A stretch of DNA of 56,272 nucleotides from an uncultured Synergistales bacterium (GCA_905235735.1 CAJOMU010000010.1:1-56272), one strand, 5' to 3'; counted from the stretch's first letter, positions 8,425-17,174 are shown. Numbers and translations are program-made. The notes: generated by a model from the letters alone, not told the origin.

Positions 8425-8628
8425 ATGGCAAAATTTTGTGAGTGTTGCGGACGCGGCCCTGTTGCAGGAAATGCAGTAAGCCATTCAAACCGTCATACCA
8501 GACGCAGATGGAACATCAACCTTCAGAGCGTGAAGATAGATGCAGGAGACGGAACAACAATGAAAGTTCGTGTATGCACAAAGTGTTTGAAGTCAGGCTT
8601 CGTGAAGAGGGCAGTTAATGCAAATTAA
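8425..8628 (+). CDS. rpmB: 50S ribosomal protein L28
   Basis: Ribosomal protein of 67 residues. It keeps the typical start AKFCECCGRGP, the SHSNRHTRRRW basic segment, and a C-terminal pair of cysteines (VCTKCLKSG). Together the two CxxC-like pairs suggest the zinc-binding form of L28. RBS GGAGG. Its last 11 bases overlap the start of the aminopeptidase gene, an unusual pairing of a ribosomal protein with a peptidase. Confidence 0.97.
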   Translation: MAKFCECCGRGPVAGNAVSHSNRHTRRRWNINLQSVKIDAGDGTTMKVRVCTKCLKSGFVKRAVNAN

Positions 8629-10054
8629 GCGTCTTGAATCTCTTGAACATATTGACTCGCAGTTACTTCTCTTAACTGAGGAGGACTGCGGAAGTCTTTC
8701 ATATGATACCCGCATTAAAGGAATAATAGAGAGCCTAATAAAACGCAAGGATTTTGACGGCAAGAAGGGAAAGAATTTACGAGTTCCGTTACCCGAAGGA
8801 AATCTATATCTCATTGGACTTGGCAAAAAGGATAAATGCACTCTCAATCTCATTCGTGATTCTTTAGCGTGGGGATTGAGGACAGCAGGCAGGAATCATG
8901 CAAAGAATGCGGCAGTGAATCTTTCACACCTGAAATCATTTGATGGTCTTAGCTTTGTACTCGGAGAAGCATCTGGTTTATGCGGCTATGTATTCGACAA
9001 GTACAAGAAGAAAGATGAAAATTACGAACCTTTTGCACTGACAGAAATATATTCAGACGTATATGAACCTGAAGAATTCAGGAAGGGCATCGTGTTTGCA
9101 GGTGCACAGGTATATTCGCGTGAACTTTCCAATGAACCAGGATGTGTGATAAATCCAGCTACACTTGCTGAAGAGGCAGAAAGGCTCGCGAAAGAATGCG
9201 GTCTTGAATGCGAAGTGTGGAACGAAGAGAGATTACATTCTGAGAATATGGGTGCATTGCTTGCAGTCGGAAGCGGCTCAAAGAATCCTCCCAGATTGAT
9301 TCACCTGACCTATAAGCCGAAGAACGCGAAAAAGAAAATTGCAGTTGTCGGAAAGGGACTTACGTTTGACAGCGGCGGATTGAACATTAAGCCTGATAAC
9401 TTCATGCTCACGATGAAGGGCGATAAGACTGGTGCATGTAACGTTCTGGGAATCATGAAGGCTATTTCGGAATTGAAACCAGATGTTGAGGTTCACGGAA
9501 TATTATCGTCAGCGGAGAACATGCCTTCAGGAAGTTCATTCAGACCTGATGACATAATTCGTGCACGTAACGGCAAGACGATTGAAATCAATAACACTGA
9601 TGCTGAAGGAAGATTAGTTCTTGCGGATGCGTTATCTCTTGCGAGTGAACTGAATCCTGATGTCATTATTGACATGGCCACGTTGACGGGAGCATGTGCT
9701 GTTGCATTGGGTAACTGGAGAGCAGGGTTATTCGTGAATGATGATGAACTTGCAGGAAAGTTATTAAATTCATCAGAGAGAAGCGGGGAATCATTCTGGA
9801 GAATGCCTCTTGAAGATGAACATATCGCTGAAACTCTGAAATCACCATATGCAGATCTTGTGAACTGCGGAAAACGTTACGGCGGAGCAATATTCGCGGC
9901 GTTGTTCCTGAAGGAATTTGTCGGTGAAAATATCTCATGGGCACATATGGATATTGCCGGTACAGATTTCAAGGATAAGGAGTACGGTATATACTCAAAG
10001 GGTGCAACTGCGTTCGGAGTACGTACATGCCTTGACTATATTATGAGGCTGTAA
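8618..10054 (+). CDS. pepA: leucyl aminopeptidase (M17)
   Basis: Cytoplasmic dinuclear-metal aminopeptidase that removes N-terminal residues from peptides. The M17 signature NTDAEGRLVLADAL is present, along with metal-binding segments GKGLTFDSGGLNIK and MKGDKTGA. The N-terminal domain is divergent, as usual for the family. Length 478 is normal. It starts inside rpmB, so it is translationally coupled to it, and ends at a hairpin facing the convergent antiporter operon. Confidence 0.96.
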   Translation: MQIKRLESLEHIDSQLLLLTEEDCGSLSYDTRIKGIIESLIKRKDFDGKKGKNLRVPLPEGNLYLIGLGKKDKCTLNLIRDSLAWGLRTAGRNHAKNAAVNLSHLKSFDGLSFVLGEASGLCGYVFDKYKKKDENYEPFALTEIYSDVYEPEEFRKGIVFAGAQVYSRELSNEPGCVINPATLAEEAERLAKECGLECEVWNEERLHSENMGALLAVGSGSKNPPRLIHLTYKPKNAKKKIAVVGKGLTFDSGGLNIKPDNFMLTMKGDKTGACNVLGIMKAISELKPDVEVHGILSSAENMPSGSSFRPDDIIRARNGKTIEINNTDAEGRLVLADALSLASELNPDVIIDMATLTGACAVALGNWRAGLFVNDDELAGKLLNSSERSGESFWRMPLEDEHIAETLKSPYADLVNCGKRYGGAIFAALFLKEFVGENISWAHMDIAGTDFKDKEYGIYSKGATAFGVRTCLDYIMRL

Positions 10055-10065
10055 TCATGAAAATT

Positions 10066-10100
10066 AATCCTCCCGCCGTTAATGACAGGAGGATTTCTGC
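10066..10100. terminator. bidirectional terminator-like hairpin
   Basis: AATCCTCC (10066-10073) pairs with GGAGGATT (10088-10095) in the 45-base gap between the convergent pepA and antiporter genes. The T-tract is weak on both strands, so termination in either direction is plausible but not strong. Confidence 0.5.
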
Positions 10101-11590
10101 TATAACAATACAGGAATTATCTTCTCTGATACGAAACTAATCAACGGGCCTGCAAGCAATCCAGTAATCACCGCTCCTGCACTCAACAACAATAACGGAA
10201 TTCTCATGTTCATAGGCAGATGAAACGGTACTACGTTTGAGTAATCGTAATCATCACCTGGAAAGAATGCATCTGTTACGATTGGAAGCAAGTAGCCCGC
10301 AGTAAGCAATGCACTCACCATCAGAATCACAATACCGAATATTCCAAGTCCTCCGAGATTCAACGCTCCAGAAGCCATGTACCATTTTGCAGTAAAGCCC
10401 CCTGTTATCGGAAGTCCAATCAGTGATACGGAAGCTAATGCAAAACATGTCATCGTTATCGGAAGTTCCTTCCCTACTCCACGTAACTGATCCGCATAGT
10501 GATAGTTCGCTCCCTGCAATGTGAAATAGATTACTACTCCCGCACTCAGGAACAGGCAGCTCTTTGACATCGCATGTGCCGCAATCTGAATCACTGCTCC
10601 TGTTATCCCGTCAGAATTCAGCAACATCATCGCAAACACAACGTATGAAACCTGACTCACGCTTGACCATGCAATTCGCTTCTTCAGATGAGGTTCTACG
10701 TATGCCATCATTGAGCCGGTGAATATCGTTAATAGTGCCATGCTTAACATTGCAGTCTGTACCCACGTCCCTCGTATGAAATCCGCTCCTACGACATAAT
10801 ATACGACTCTGAACATAGCAATCACTCCTGCCTTCGTGATTAAGCCGGATAGTACTGCACTTGCAGGTGTAGGTGCCTGAGGATGTGCAATCGGAAGCCA
10901 TGCATGTAATGGTACAAGTCCTGCTTTCGCTCCGAATCCCATTAACGTCAGGAATGTTACTGTCAGAATCATTCTCTCACTGCCATCATTCGCAATTCTT
11001 TCCATGTCGAGAAGTCCGCCTGGAGTGAAGTCCATTGATACACCGTACACCTGAAAGAAGAAAAATCCTCCGAGTGCTAATGCCGCACCTATCAGCGAAT
11101 ACAGAAGGTATGCTACAGTCGCACGTATCGTTTCACGTTTCTGTGAATGCATTACAAGAGGCAGTGTTATGAACGTCATCAGCTCATAGAAGAGGTACAG
11201 TGTAAGGAGATTTGCGGCACATGATACTCCGATTAATATTCCGAATGTCGAAAGGAAGAACGCATAAAATCTGTCAACTGGAGGACGGCGGCGCAAGTAT
11301 TCAAATGCATATAGCGTAACCAGAGGCCATATGAATGATACAAGACACGCAAAAGCCTTCGCAGGATAATCAAACCTGAACGCTATCGATAACGTATCTG
11401 TGACTCGCCACAACGTGATTAAATCTCCTGATGTCATGAATGCCGAAATGAATGTTATGATTGCATTCGTGAAGGTCATCACTCCAACGTAAACATGTCT
11501 GTCCTCAAAAATTGGACGCGAGAATAGTGCGAACCCAGTTATGATTGGGAACAGAACAGGCGTTAATGTCATTATTGCATTGCTCATCAT
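10100..11590 (-). CDS. MrpD/NuoL-like antiporter subunit (second copy)
   Basis: A polytopic proton-conducting subunit of the Mrp/complex I antiporter family, about 496 residues with some 14 hydrophobic segments. The proton_antipo_M core is recognisable from the ELMTF glutamate and the lysine-bearing helix LMGFGAKAGLVPLHAWLP. I place the start at the ATG at 11590, which overlaps the upstream stop as ATGA and has GGGGTG before it; the frame stays open to 11671. It is the second D-type subunit and the last gene of the operon, where a full MrpA would otherwise supply this fold. Probably an ion-translocating subunit. Confidence 0.9.
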   Translation of the reverse strand: MMSNAIMTLTPVLFPIITGFALFSRPIFEDRHVYVGVMTFTNAIITFISAFMTSGDLITLWRVTDTLSIAFRFDYPAKAFACLVSFIWPLVTLYAFEYLRRRPPVDRFYAFFLSTFGILIGVSCAANLLTLYLFYELMTFITLPLVMHSQKRETIRATVAYLLYSLIGAALALGGFFFFQVYGVSMDFTPGGLLDMERIANDGSERMILTVTFLTLMGFGAKAGLVPLHAWLPIAHPQAPTPASAVLSGLITKAGVIAMFRVVYYVVGADFIRGTWVQTAMLSMALLTIFTGSMMAYVEPHLKKRIAWSSVSQVSYVVFAMMLLNSDGITGAVIQIAAHAMSKSCLFLSAGVVIYFTLQGANYHYADQLRGVGKELPITMTCFALASVSLIGLPITGGFTAKWYMASGALNLGGLGIFGIVILMVSALLTAGYLLPIVTDAFFPGDDYDYSNVVPFHLPMNMRIPLLLLSAGAVITGLLAGPLISFVSEKIIPVLL

Positions 11591-13092
11591 AATACGTTCA
11601 CCCCTCTCGTAATCAATCGCAGTAACGGCATACAGAACAGTCCGAGATAGAAATTCATCGCAAGAAAACATGTCATTGAAATCTTATAGAGCCTCGTCGG
11701 AGGAGGTGCAGAAAAATTATTGTTCATGTTCTTGTTGTGAGTCAGAATCACTATTACTGCTGGGACATAATATAATGCATTTAGAACTGAACTCGCCGCT
11801 AATGCCGCCAATGACCACACGATAACAGGATGATCGAATGATGCCATTGTCAGACTTAACTTTGATGCGAACCCCGCAAATGCAGGAATACCCATCATAG
11901 AGAATGCACCCGTAATCAATCCCAAGCCTGCCCAGACATTAGAGTAGAACGTTCCCATTAGTGCATGAAGACCTTTCTTGTGTCCTGCCGCATTGCTCAA
12001 TCCTCCTGCCGCAGTGAACAGCATAGGTTTCACACATGCATGTACGATTATGTGAAGACATGCCGCCGCAATCCCCGCAGGAGTATTCAGTCCCACACCG
12101 AGAAATATATAGCCTACCTGTGCTACACTCGACCACGCTATCATTCGCTTAACGTTCGTCTGTCTCAATGCGTGAACTGATCCCATTATCATGGCCAGCA
12201 ATCCCAGAATGAATATCACAGTGTCCATTCTCAGAATATGAATAACATCGAGACCGAACACACGATAGAATATTTTTATGAGCAGGAATATATGACCCTT
12301 CAGAACTAAACCTGAGAGAATAGCACTTGATGTATTCGTTGAAGAACCATGTGCATCGGGAAGCCAGAACGCAAAAGGATATAATGCACTCTTAACTGCA
12401 AGACCAGTCGTGATTAATGCTAGTGATACTGTCAGAGGCATTATGTAACTTTTCGTTGCGACTAGAGCCTGAATCGCTGTGTGCATGTTCTGCATGAGCA
12501 AATGACCGGTCAAATCATAGAGCAGGCATATCGCAATCAGAACTAAACCTGAACCCACAAGGCTCATCACAAGATAACGTAATGCAGCTCTTGCCGTCTC
12601 AGGCGATTCCTTCACTGCAACTATCGAACATGCCGCTATCGTGTTAATCTCAATGAATACATACGCAGTGAAGATGTCGTTCGTGTATGTCAGTGCAAGC
12701 AGCGAGGCCATGAGGAGATTTATCAGTACGCAAAAGATTTGTCTTCTATTCGGTGCAATATCTTCTTCAGTTGACGAGAAATTACCCGTTAGTGATAACA
12801 GCATCGAGAATGAGAAGAATAACGATAATACAGCTTCCAAAGGCCCGGCTCTGAGTTCGTTTCCATAAGGAGCAGGAAAATGTCCCATTTTGAAATTGAA
12901 GCTCAAACTCTGCCCTGAGTTCGTGAGTGCATAGAGAAGATATGCTGATAACATGCCTATGATGAATATCACCCAGCATGATAACTTTTCGGGAATTCGA
13001 TTTCGTTTAGGGAGTAACGGTGTGATTATTGCCGCAATCATGGCCATGAAGATACTGATGAAAGGTATGTTGAATGCAAATGAATCAATCAT
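11587..13092 (-). CDS. MrpD-like antiporter subunit (first copy)
   Basis: Membrane subunit of 501 residues with the proton_antipo_M core: a glutamate in the AYVFIEINTIAAC helix and the lysine-containing helix TTGLAVKSALYPFAFWLPDAHG. It matches MrpD/MnhD and the NuoL/M/N group. It overlaps mnhC and the second D-type gene by 4 bases each (ATGA), so the operon is tightly coupled. It should form part of a Na+/H+ antiporter or an ion-pumping membrane arm. The two D-type copies differ strongly from each other, so this is an old duplication. Confidence 0.9.
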   Translation of the reverse strand: MIDSFAFNIPFISIFMAMIAAIITPLLPKRNRIPEKLSCWVIFIIGMLSAYLLYALTNSGQSLSFNFKMGHFPAPYGNELRAGPLEAVLSLFFSFSMLLSLTGNFSSTEEDIAPNRRQIFCVLINLLMASLLALTYTNDIFTAYVFIEINTIAACSIVAVKESPETARAALRYLVMSLVGSGLVLIAICLLYDLTGHLLMQNMHTAIQALVATKSYIMPLTVSLALITTGLAVKSALYPFAFWLPDAHGSSTNTSSAILSGLVLKGHIFLLIKIFYRVFGLDVIHILRMDTVIFILGLLAMIMGSVHALRQTNVKRMIAWSSVAQVGYIFLGVGLNTPAGIAAACLHIIVHACVKPMLFTAAGGLSNAAGHKKGLHALMGTFYSNVWAGLGLITGAFSMMGIPAFAGFASKLSLTMASFDHPVIVWSLAALAASSVLNALYYVPAVIVILTHNKNMNNNFSAPPPTRLYKISMTCFLAMNFYLGLFCMPLLRLITRGVNVL

Positions 13093-13526
13093 GAAATCAG
13101 CTCCTCTTCCTGTGCCTCAATTTTTGCTTCAAGTTCTTCCTGTTGAAGTGTCATCTTCATCAATGCCTCATCAATATTCAGTGTTCCGTAACTCTCATAC
13201 AGTTTCAGTGTCAGTGCCAATGCGAACGCCGTAACACTTACGCTAACGACAATTCCAGTGAGGACTAATCCGGCAGGTACAGGATTGGCATATACAGCAG
13301 AATTCGTAATCCATTCTCCGGCCTTTTCACCTTCAATCAGAATAGGAGCTGCACGTCCTGCAACGTAACCTTTAGCCGCAAGGAAGAGATATACAGCAGT
13401 GTCCATGATGTTCAACCCGATAATCTTCTTGATGAGATTTCGCTGAAGCAATAAGTTCGTGAGGCCGATTCCAGATAAAATGACTGCGGCAGCTTCATAA
13501 TGATTCAGTATTAGTTTTTCGAGCAT
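13089..13526 (-). CDS. mnhC: Mrp antiporter subunit C (NuoK-like)
   Basis: Three-helix NuoK-type subunit. The first helix pair shows GIGLTNLLLQRNLIKKIIGLN, and the third helix is ANPVPAGLVLTGIVVSVSVTAFAL. The NPVPxxLVLTxIVI signature is typical of MnhC. At 145 residues it is longer than usual because of a charged, glutamate-rich C-terminal tail of about 35 residues (MTLQQEELEAKIEAQEEEL), predicted to be cytoplasmic and helical. Confidence 0.92.
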   Translation of the reverse strand: MLEKLILNHYEAAAVILSGIGLTNLLLQRNLIKKIIGLNIMDTAVYLFLAAKGYVAGRAAPILIEGEKAGEWITNSAVYANPVPAGLVLTGIVVSVSVTAFALALTLKLYESYGTLNIDEALMKMTLQQEELEAKIEAQEEELIS

Positions 13527-13528
13527 GA

Positions 13529-14530
13529 TTATATTTCCCCCTCGCTGAACAAGGCATAGAAACCGTAAAGTGTACCTGCGACAATCAGACCGACGCAGAT
13601 ATTCAACGGAAGGATTAAACCTCCGCTTAAAATATTTCCGATTGTGCCTTTGGGAATTACTGAGTGAATATCATTTGCTCCCGTGAAGAATGAATAACCC
13701 TTTGAGAGTGCATATATCATGAGTGCAGTTGAACTTGTTGTGATGAATGTACGTTCATTGAAGAAAGAGTGAACGCGTTCAAACCCGTATGCATTTGCAC
13801 AGAGTATCAATGCCGTGCTGAGAATTGCTCCTCCTGAGAAGCCGCCTCCTGGTGAGAGATGTCCGTTAATGACGACCACACATCCCATCATCATGATTAC
13901 GGGCATTGAGAGTGAAGCTACACCTCTTAGAATTGCATCATCTCTTCTGAATGTGTGAAGCCTTACTGACGGAGGCCCTCGTTGCATGAAGTTCTTTCCT
14001 GAATCGTTTCCCTTCATGGCCTGTTCATCGTCTGCGTTGTTTCTTCGTGAAGCACCGAGAAGCATAAGAACACTTACTGCGGCAGTGAATAGCACAGCAG
14101 ATTCACCGAACGTATCGAATGCACGATAGTCGAGAATCAATCCTGCAACGATATTCTGTGCACCTGTTTCCTTGCCGCCCCTCTCAACGTAACGTCGAAT
14201 CACTTCATTGTTCGCGGGGTTTCTCTCATCACCGAACGGAGGGAGTTCCGCTACAGTTGCGAGCAGTAGTGATACGATGACTATGCATGTCAGTACGCTA
14301 ATTCCAGAATACAGAGCCGAGAACATATGAAGTCCGTGAATTTCCATCCATTGATTATAACGTTCCTTCAATGTTGCCTCATGGAAGCGCGAGAATTTAT
14401 CCTTAGGTTTTCGAGTGAAGGGCAAATCAGGAGGAGGTTCATCAGGGATAACTTCATTTTCTGGTCTAGGGCCGTTACCGACTACCCAGTCATAAAAACT
14501 TCGCCATATTGCTTTAATTTCTTCGTTCAA
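13529..14530 (-). CDS. MbhE-MnhB fusion subunit of Mrp/Mbh antiporter module
   Basis: Two Mrp pieces in one chain. Residues about 70-165 match the MbhE-type segment, which corresponds to the far C-terminus of MrpA (IVAGLILDYRAFDTFGE). Residues about 200-330 are an MnhB domain (GHLSPGGGFSGGAIL). The first 60 residues are hydrophilic. The start is uncertain: a TTG at 14530 has GGAG at a good distance, while the ATG at 14539 is almost inside that site. Fusion or adjacency of these two pieces is usual in Mbh-type hydrogenase and Mrp-like modules, and it shows that MrpA is split here. Confidence 0.87.
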   Translation of the reverse strand: MNEEIKAIWRSFYDWVVGNGPRPENEVIPDEPPPDLPFTRKPKDKFSRFHEATLKERYNQWMEIHGLHMFSALYSGISVLTCIVIVSLLLATVAELPPFGDERNPANNEVIRRYVERGGKETGAQNIVAGLILDYRAFDTFGESAVLFTAAVSVLMLLGASRRNNADDEQAMKGNDSGKNFMQRGPPSVRLHTFRRDDAILRGVASLSMPVIMMMGCVVVINGHLSPGGGFSGGAILSTALILCANAYGFERVHSFFNERTFITTSSTALMIYALSKGYSFFTGANDIHSVIPKGTIGNILSGGLILPLNICVGLIVAGTLYGFYALFSEGEI

Positions 14531-14557
14531 GATTATCATGCTCCTTTCATCGTAATA

Positions 14558-14824
14558 TCATGCTTCAGTCTTCTCTTCTCTCTTATGGCCAAGCTGACCC
14601 ACTCGCCTCAATGCAAGAAAGAATAATACACTCGTTACTCCTGCTCCAACTGCTGCCTCCGTTATCGCCAAATCTGGAGCCTGAAGCAATACCCATATCA
14701 CCGCCATCACCAGACTGTAACTCATGAAGATAATCACGGAGTTCAATAGATTCTTCGAGACTGACACGGCAACCGCACACACAATCAGGAAGATTAGCAG
14801 TAACCATTCAATTATCTGCATCAT
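14558..14824 (-). CDS. MbhD-type subunit (MrpA C-terminal fragment, DUF4040-like)
   Basis: An 88-residue, three-helix membrane protein. The ALQAPDLAITEAAVGAG-type motif (LLQAPDLAITEAAVGAGVTS) is the hallmark of the MbhD/DUF4040 region, usually the C-terminal part of MrpA. As a separate gene it belongs to the Mbh-like arrangement. It overlaps mnhG by 17 bases and is followed by the MbhE-MnhB fusion. Confidence 0.9.
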   Translation of the reverse strand: MMQIIEWLLLIFLIVCAVAVSVSKNLLNSVIIFMSYSLVMAVIWVLLQAPDLAITEAAVGAGVTSVLFFLALRRVGQLGHKREEKTEA

Positions 14825-15158
14825 GATTCAATTCACCGCCTTCCGTCATGTCTACAAAATCACATATCGATTCGAGATTCGGATTCGTTCGCACTTCCGC
14901 ACGTGCAACCAAATGACTTGCTACTGGATTGCACATCCAAAGAAACGCAATCACGAGAAGCAACTTCAACGAGAAGACATTGAACCCTGAAAGCACAATC
15001 AGACCTGACAGCACTAGCAATGCACCTAATGTGTCGCACTTGGCCGCAACATGTATCCTGTTGAGCATCGTTGAGAACCTGAATATCCCAATCGTAGCAA
15101 TCCCCAGAACGAACAATCCCGAAATCATTAACGCTCCGGCTATTATGATTCTTATCAT
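14808..15158 (-). CDS. mnhG: Mrp antiporter subunit G
   Basis: A 116-residue MnhG/PhaG-type membrane protein. The family core IGIFRFSTMLNRIHVAAKCDTLG is clear, followed by two more helices and the usual NPVASHLVARAE. The acidic C-terminal tail is cytoplasmic. The start overlaps mnhF by 4 bases. Confidence 0.93.
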   Translation of the reverse strand: MIRIIIAGALMISGLFVLGIATIGIFRFSTMLNRIHVAAKCDTLGALLVLSGLIVLSGFNVFSLKLLLVIAFLWMCNPVASHLVARAEVRTNPNLESICDFVDMTEGGELNHDADN

Positions 15159-15451
15159 GCGTTTTTATCCTCCTCTTTATGTTCCAGCACTGAACGCGCA
15201 AGCACTACAACCGACAAGAAACTTATAACTGCGTAAATCAGGCATATATCGACGAGATAACCTTCACCGATTATCAGTGCCATAACCGCAATCAGCACAA
15301 TAACCTTCGTTCCGATTATGTTCGCCGCCGTTATCCTGTCCGTGAATCTAGGCCCTAATGCAGCCCTCAATAGACAGAAGAATATCGTGATTGATAGGAA
15401 CACTGCACTTCCTGTGAGCAGATACGTCTTAATGTCAGCTAATTCATTCAT
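15155..15451 (-). CDS. mnhF: Mrp antiporter subunit F
   Basis: A 98-residue, three-helix MnhF/MrpF protein. It shows the typical LGPRFTDRITAANIIGTK and YLVDICLIYAVISFLSVV segments. It overlaps mnhE by 8 bases at its start and mnhG by 4 bases at its end. Confidence 0.93.
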   Translation of the reverse strand: MNELADIKTYLLTGSAVFLSITIFFCLLRAALGPRFTDRITAANIIGTKVIVLIAVMALIIGEGYLVDICLIYAVISFLSVVVLARSVLEHKEEDKNA

Positions 15452-15920
15452 GGCTCAACCTCTCCATTCTCATCAGTAATCTCTCGAACTTGCTCCCTTC
15501 AAGGCCATGTGCTATATCTCTATTCAATGCGTGCACAAGAAGTTCGTTATCTTCAAGAGAAACTGTAATTGTTCCTGGTGTTAATGTTATTGAATTCGCA
15601 AGGGCTATTCTTGCGGCTTCAGTTTTAAGTCCGGTCTTGAACTTCACAATGCAAGGTTCAACTTCAATATCTGGAGCTAAGACGAGCTTTATGATTGCGA
15701 AATTAGCACGTACAATCTCAATCAGAAGAACGATGATGTAGAACAATGCATCAGGAAGAAGTTTCATGCACTTCATGAATGACGCACCTGTGAATTTGAT
15801 TCCGAGATATTTCTTCACGAATACATCAAGCATCAATGACACGATTACACCTGCGATTATGATTTCGAGAGTAACTCTTCCATTGAAGATTACCCATAAG
15901 GAAAAGTATACGAGGCTCAA
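15444..15920 (-). CDS. mnhE: Mrp antiporter subunit E
   Basis: A 158-residue MnhE/MrpE subunit with two or three N-terminal helices and a soluble C-terminal domain (ANSITLTPGTITVSLEDNELLVHAL), which is the family signature. The start is a TTG at 15920 with GGGAGG 9 bases upstream. It is the first gene of the eight-gene operon E-F-G-mbhD-(mbhE-B)-C-D-D and is preceded by a predicted extended -10 promoter. Confidence 0.93.
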   Translation of the reverse strand: MSLVYFSLWVIFNGRVTLEIIIAGVIVSLMLDVFVKKYLGIKFTGASFMKCMKLLPDALFYIIVLLIEIVRANFAIIKLVLAPDIEVEPCIVKFKTGLKTEAARIALANSITLTPGTITVSLEDNELLVHALNRDIAHGLEGSKFERLLMRMERLSHE

Positions 15921-15978
15921 AGAGAATAACCTCCCTCATAAAATTTTGATTTGTAATTTGGATTGAAAGATGACTTAA

Positions 15979-15987
15979 ATTTTAGCA
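15979..15987 (-). promoter_or_regulatory. extended -10 promoter of the antiporter operon
   Basis: TGCTAAAAT on the minus strand, about 60 bases before the mnhE start codon. It is identical to the ilvC -10 element. No good -35 box. Confidence 0.5.
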
Positions 15988-15995
15988 CAGGGCAT

Positions 15996-16001
15996 TATAA
16001 T
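15996..16001 (+). promoter_or_regulatory. -10 element of the ACT-domain gene
   Basis: A perfect TATAAT, 35 bases before the start codon of the ACT-domain gene. The -35 region is not clear (TGACTT at 15971 would leave a 19-base spacer). It is back-to-back with the mnhE promoter. Confidence 0.5.
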
Positions 16002-16035
16002 TTATGATACATACAATCTTGAAGGGAGATTAATC

Positions 16036-16488
16036 ATGACAAACATAAATTTCAATGACGAATGCGTTCACGTAGTATTTCTTGGACTTCCCAATGTGCC
16101 GGGCATAGCGGCAGAGATATTCGGTGCATTATCAGAACGTTCTGTAAGCGTGAACATGGTAACGCAGAACACAATGCGAGGAGGACGTTCAGATTTATCA
16201 TTTCTGATTCGCAAGGACAGACTTGATGAGATGATAAGTGTATGCAAGGAAGTTGCTGAACATGTAGGTGCACAGGGAGTGTCATTCGCGACTGAAATTG
16301 CCGCAATCACCGTTGAGCTTCAATCACCGTCAGATACAGCACATACTCTCGCAAAGATATTCAGTGCACTTGCATCGGTGAATGTGAACATTGAGATCAT
16401 CAACTCGACATCAGAAAGTGTGATATGCATTGTGAGTTCAACGAAGGCACGTGAAGGACTTGATGCGTTGAAGAAAGCGTTTGAGTGA
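16036..16488 (+). CDS. stand-alone ACT-domain protein, aspartokinase C-terminal type
   Basis: A 150-residue protein made of two ACT domains, as in the regulatory half of aspartate kinase. The first has GLPNVPGIAAEIFGALSERSVSVNMVTQN (residues 17-45); the second has SALASVNVNIEIINSTSESVICIV. The kinase domain is absent and the gene has its own RBS and promoter. It could be the small regulatory subunit of an aspartokinase encoded elsewhere, or an independent amino-acid sensor. Which amino acid it binds cannot be read from the sequence. Confidence 0.8.
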   Translation: MTNINFNDECVHVVFLGLPNVPGIAAEIFGALSERSVSVNMVTQNTMRGGRSDLSFLIRKDRLDEMISVCKEVAEHVGAQGVSFATEIAAITVELQSPSDTAHTLAKIFSALASVNVNIEIINSTSESVICIVSSTKAREGLDALKKAFE

Positions 16489-16489
16489 A

Positions 16490-16498
16490 TGCTATAAT
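16490..16498 (+). promoter_or_regulatory. extended -10 promoter of the toxin-antitoxin pair
   Basis: TGCTATAAT, partly overlapping the region just after the ACT gene stop and 29 bases before the antitoxin start. Such promoters are usually repressed by the antitoxin-toxin complex; no obvious operator palindrome is visible here. Confidence 0.55.
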
Positions 16499-16526
16499 GA
16501 GGAAAAATTTCAGAGGAGGAAGAGAT

Positions 16527-16745
16527 ATGACATACGTTGTCAACATCAAAGAAGCGAAAGAGAAACTGCCGGAACTCGTTGGTCTCATCGCAACCGAACA
16601 AGAAGATGATGCAGTAATAACGATTCACGGAAAACCTGCCGCAAAAATCATACGCTGCACTCCCCCACGCAAACGCATAATGGGAATAGCAGACGGAAAA
16701 TTTACAATTCCAGACAACTGGGATGAGCTTGAATATCTGTCGTGA
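16527..16745 (+). CDS. Phd/YefM-family antitoxin
   Basis: A 72-residue antitoxin of the Phd/YefM family. The N-terminal DNA-binding fold is VVNIKEAKEKLPELV followed by AVITIHGKPAAKII, and a short C-terminal tail would wrap around the toxin. GAGGAGG precedes the ATG at 16527, so the longer frame beginning at 16485 is rejected. It lies 15 bases before the PIN-domain toxin gene, as is normal for the pair. Confidence 0.9.
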   Translation: MTYVVNIKEAKEKLPELVGLIATEQEDDAVITIHGKPAAKIIRCTPPRKRIMGIADGKFTIPDNWDELEYLS

Positions 16746-16760
16746 TAATTGAGGTAAAGT

Positions 16761-17174
16761 ATGAACAAAAGATATTTGCTTGATACACACATAATGCTCT
16801 GGTACATCGGAAATTCCAGGAAGCTCACTGATGAAATGAAGAGCATCATCAATGATGAAACGAATGATGTATACTACAGCATAGTCTCGATATGGGAAGC
16901 TGAAATCAAACGTCTGAAACACCCCGATAAGATTATAAATCTACAGACAGACGAACTCATAGTTTCTTGTTACAATGCAGGACTTGAGAAATTGCCTTTG
17001 AATGAATCACATGTGAAGATGCTGAAAACTCTTTCACGTCCCGACAACGCTCCGCCACACCATGACCCTTTTGACCGCATTCTCATCTCTCAGGCTAAAT
17101 CTGAAAGTATGATATTCATCACTCATGATGAACTCCTTCCTTATTATAATGAAAACTGCATACTCTATGTCTAG
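16761..17174 (+). CDS. PIN-domain toxin (VapC-like ribonuclease)
   Basis: A 137-residue PIN-domain protein. Such toxins cut RNA with a Mg-dependent acidic site. The acidic residues are visible: Asp8 in LLDTHIMLWY, Glu46-Glu48 region in SIWEAEIK, and Asp in HHDPFDRILISQA with a final THDELL. This is the LLDTHxxLW subgroup that pairs with Phd-type antitoxins. No truncation, so the module looks intact. The targets are unknown. Confidence 0.88.
   Translation: MNKRYLLDTHIMLWYIGNSRKLTDEMKSIINDETNDVYYSIVSIWEAEIKRLKHPDKIINLQTDELIVSCYNAGLEKLPLNESHVKMLKTLSRPDNAPPHHDPFDRILISQAKSESMIFITHDELLPYYNENCILYV

Noticed and set aside
13100-14539. Complex I (Nuo) operon
   Set aside because: NuoK-, NuoL/M-like proteins are present, but MnhB, E, F and G partners show that this is a Mrp/Mbh-type module.
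16320-16922. A 200-codon minus-strand gene opposite the ACT and antitoxin genes
   Set aside because: Aromatic-rich, no RBS, no family. It lies antisense to two well-supported genes and is a shadow frame.
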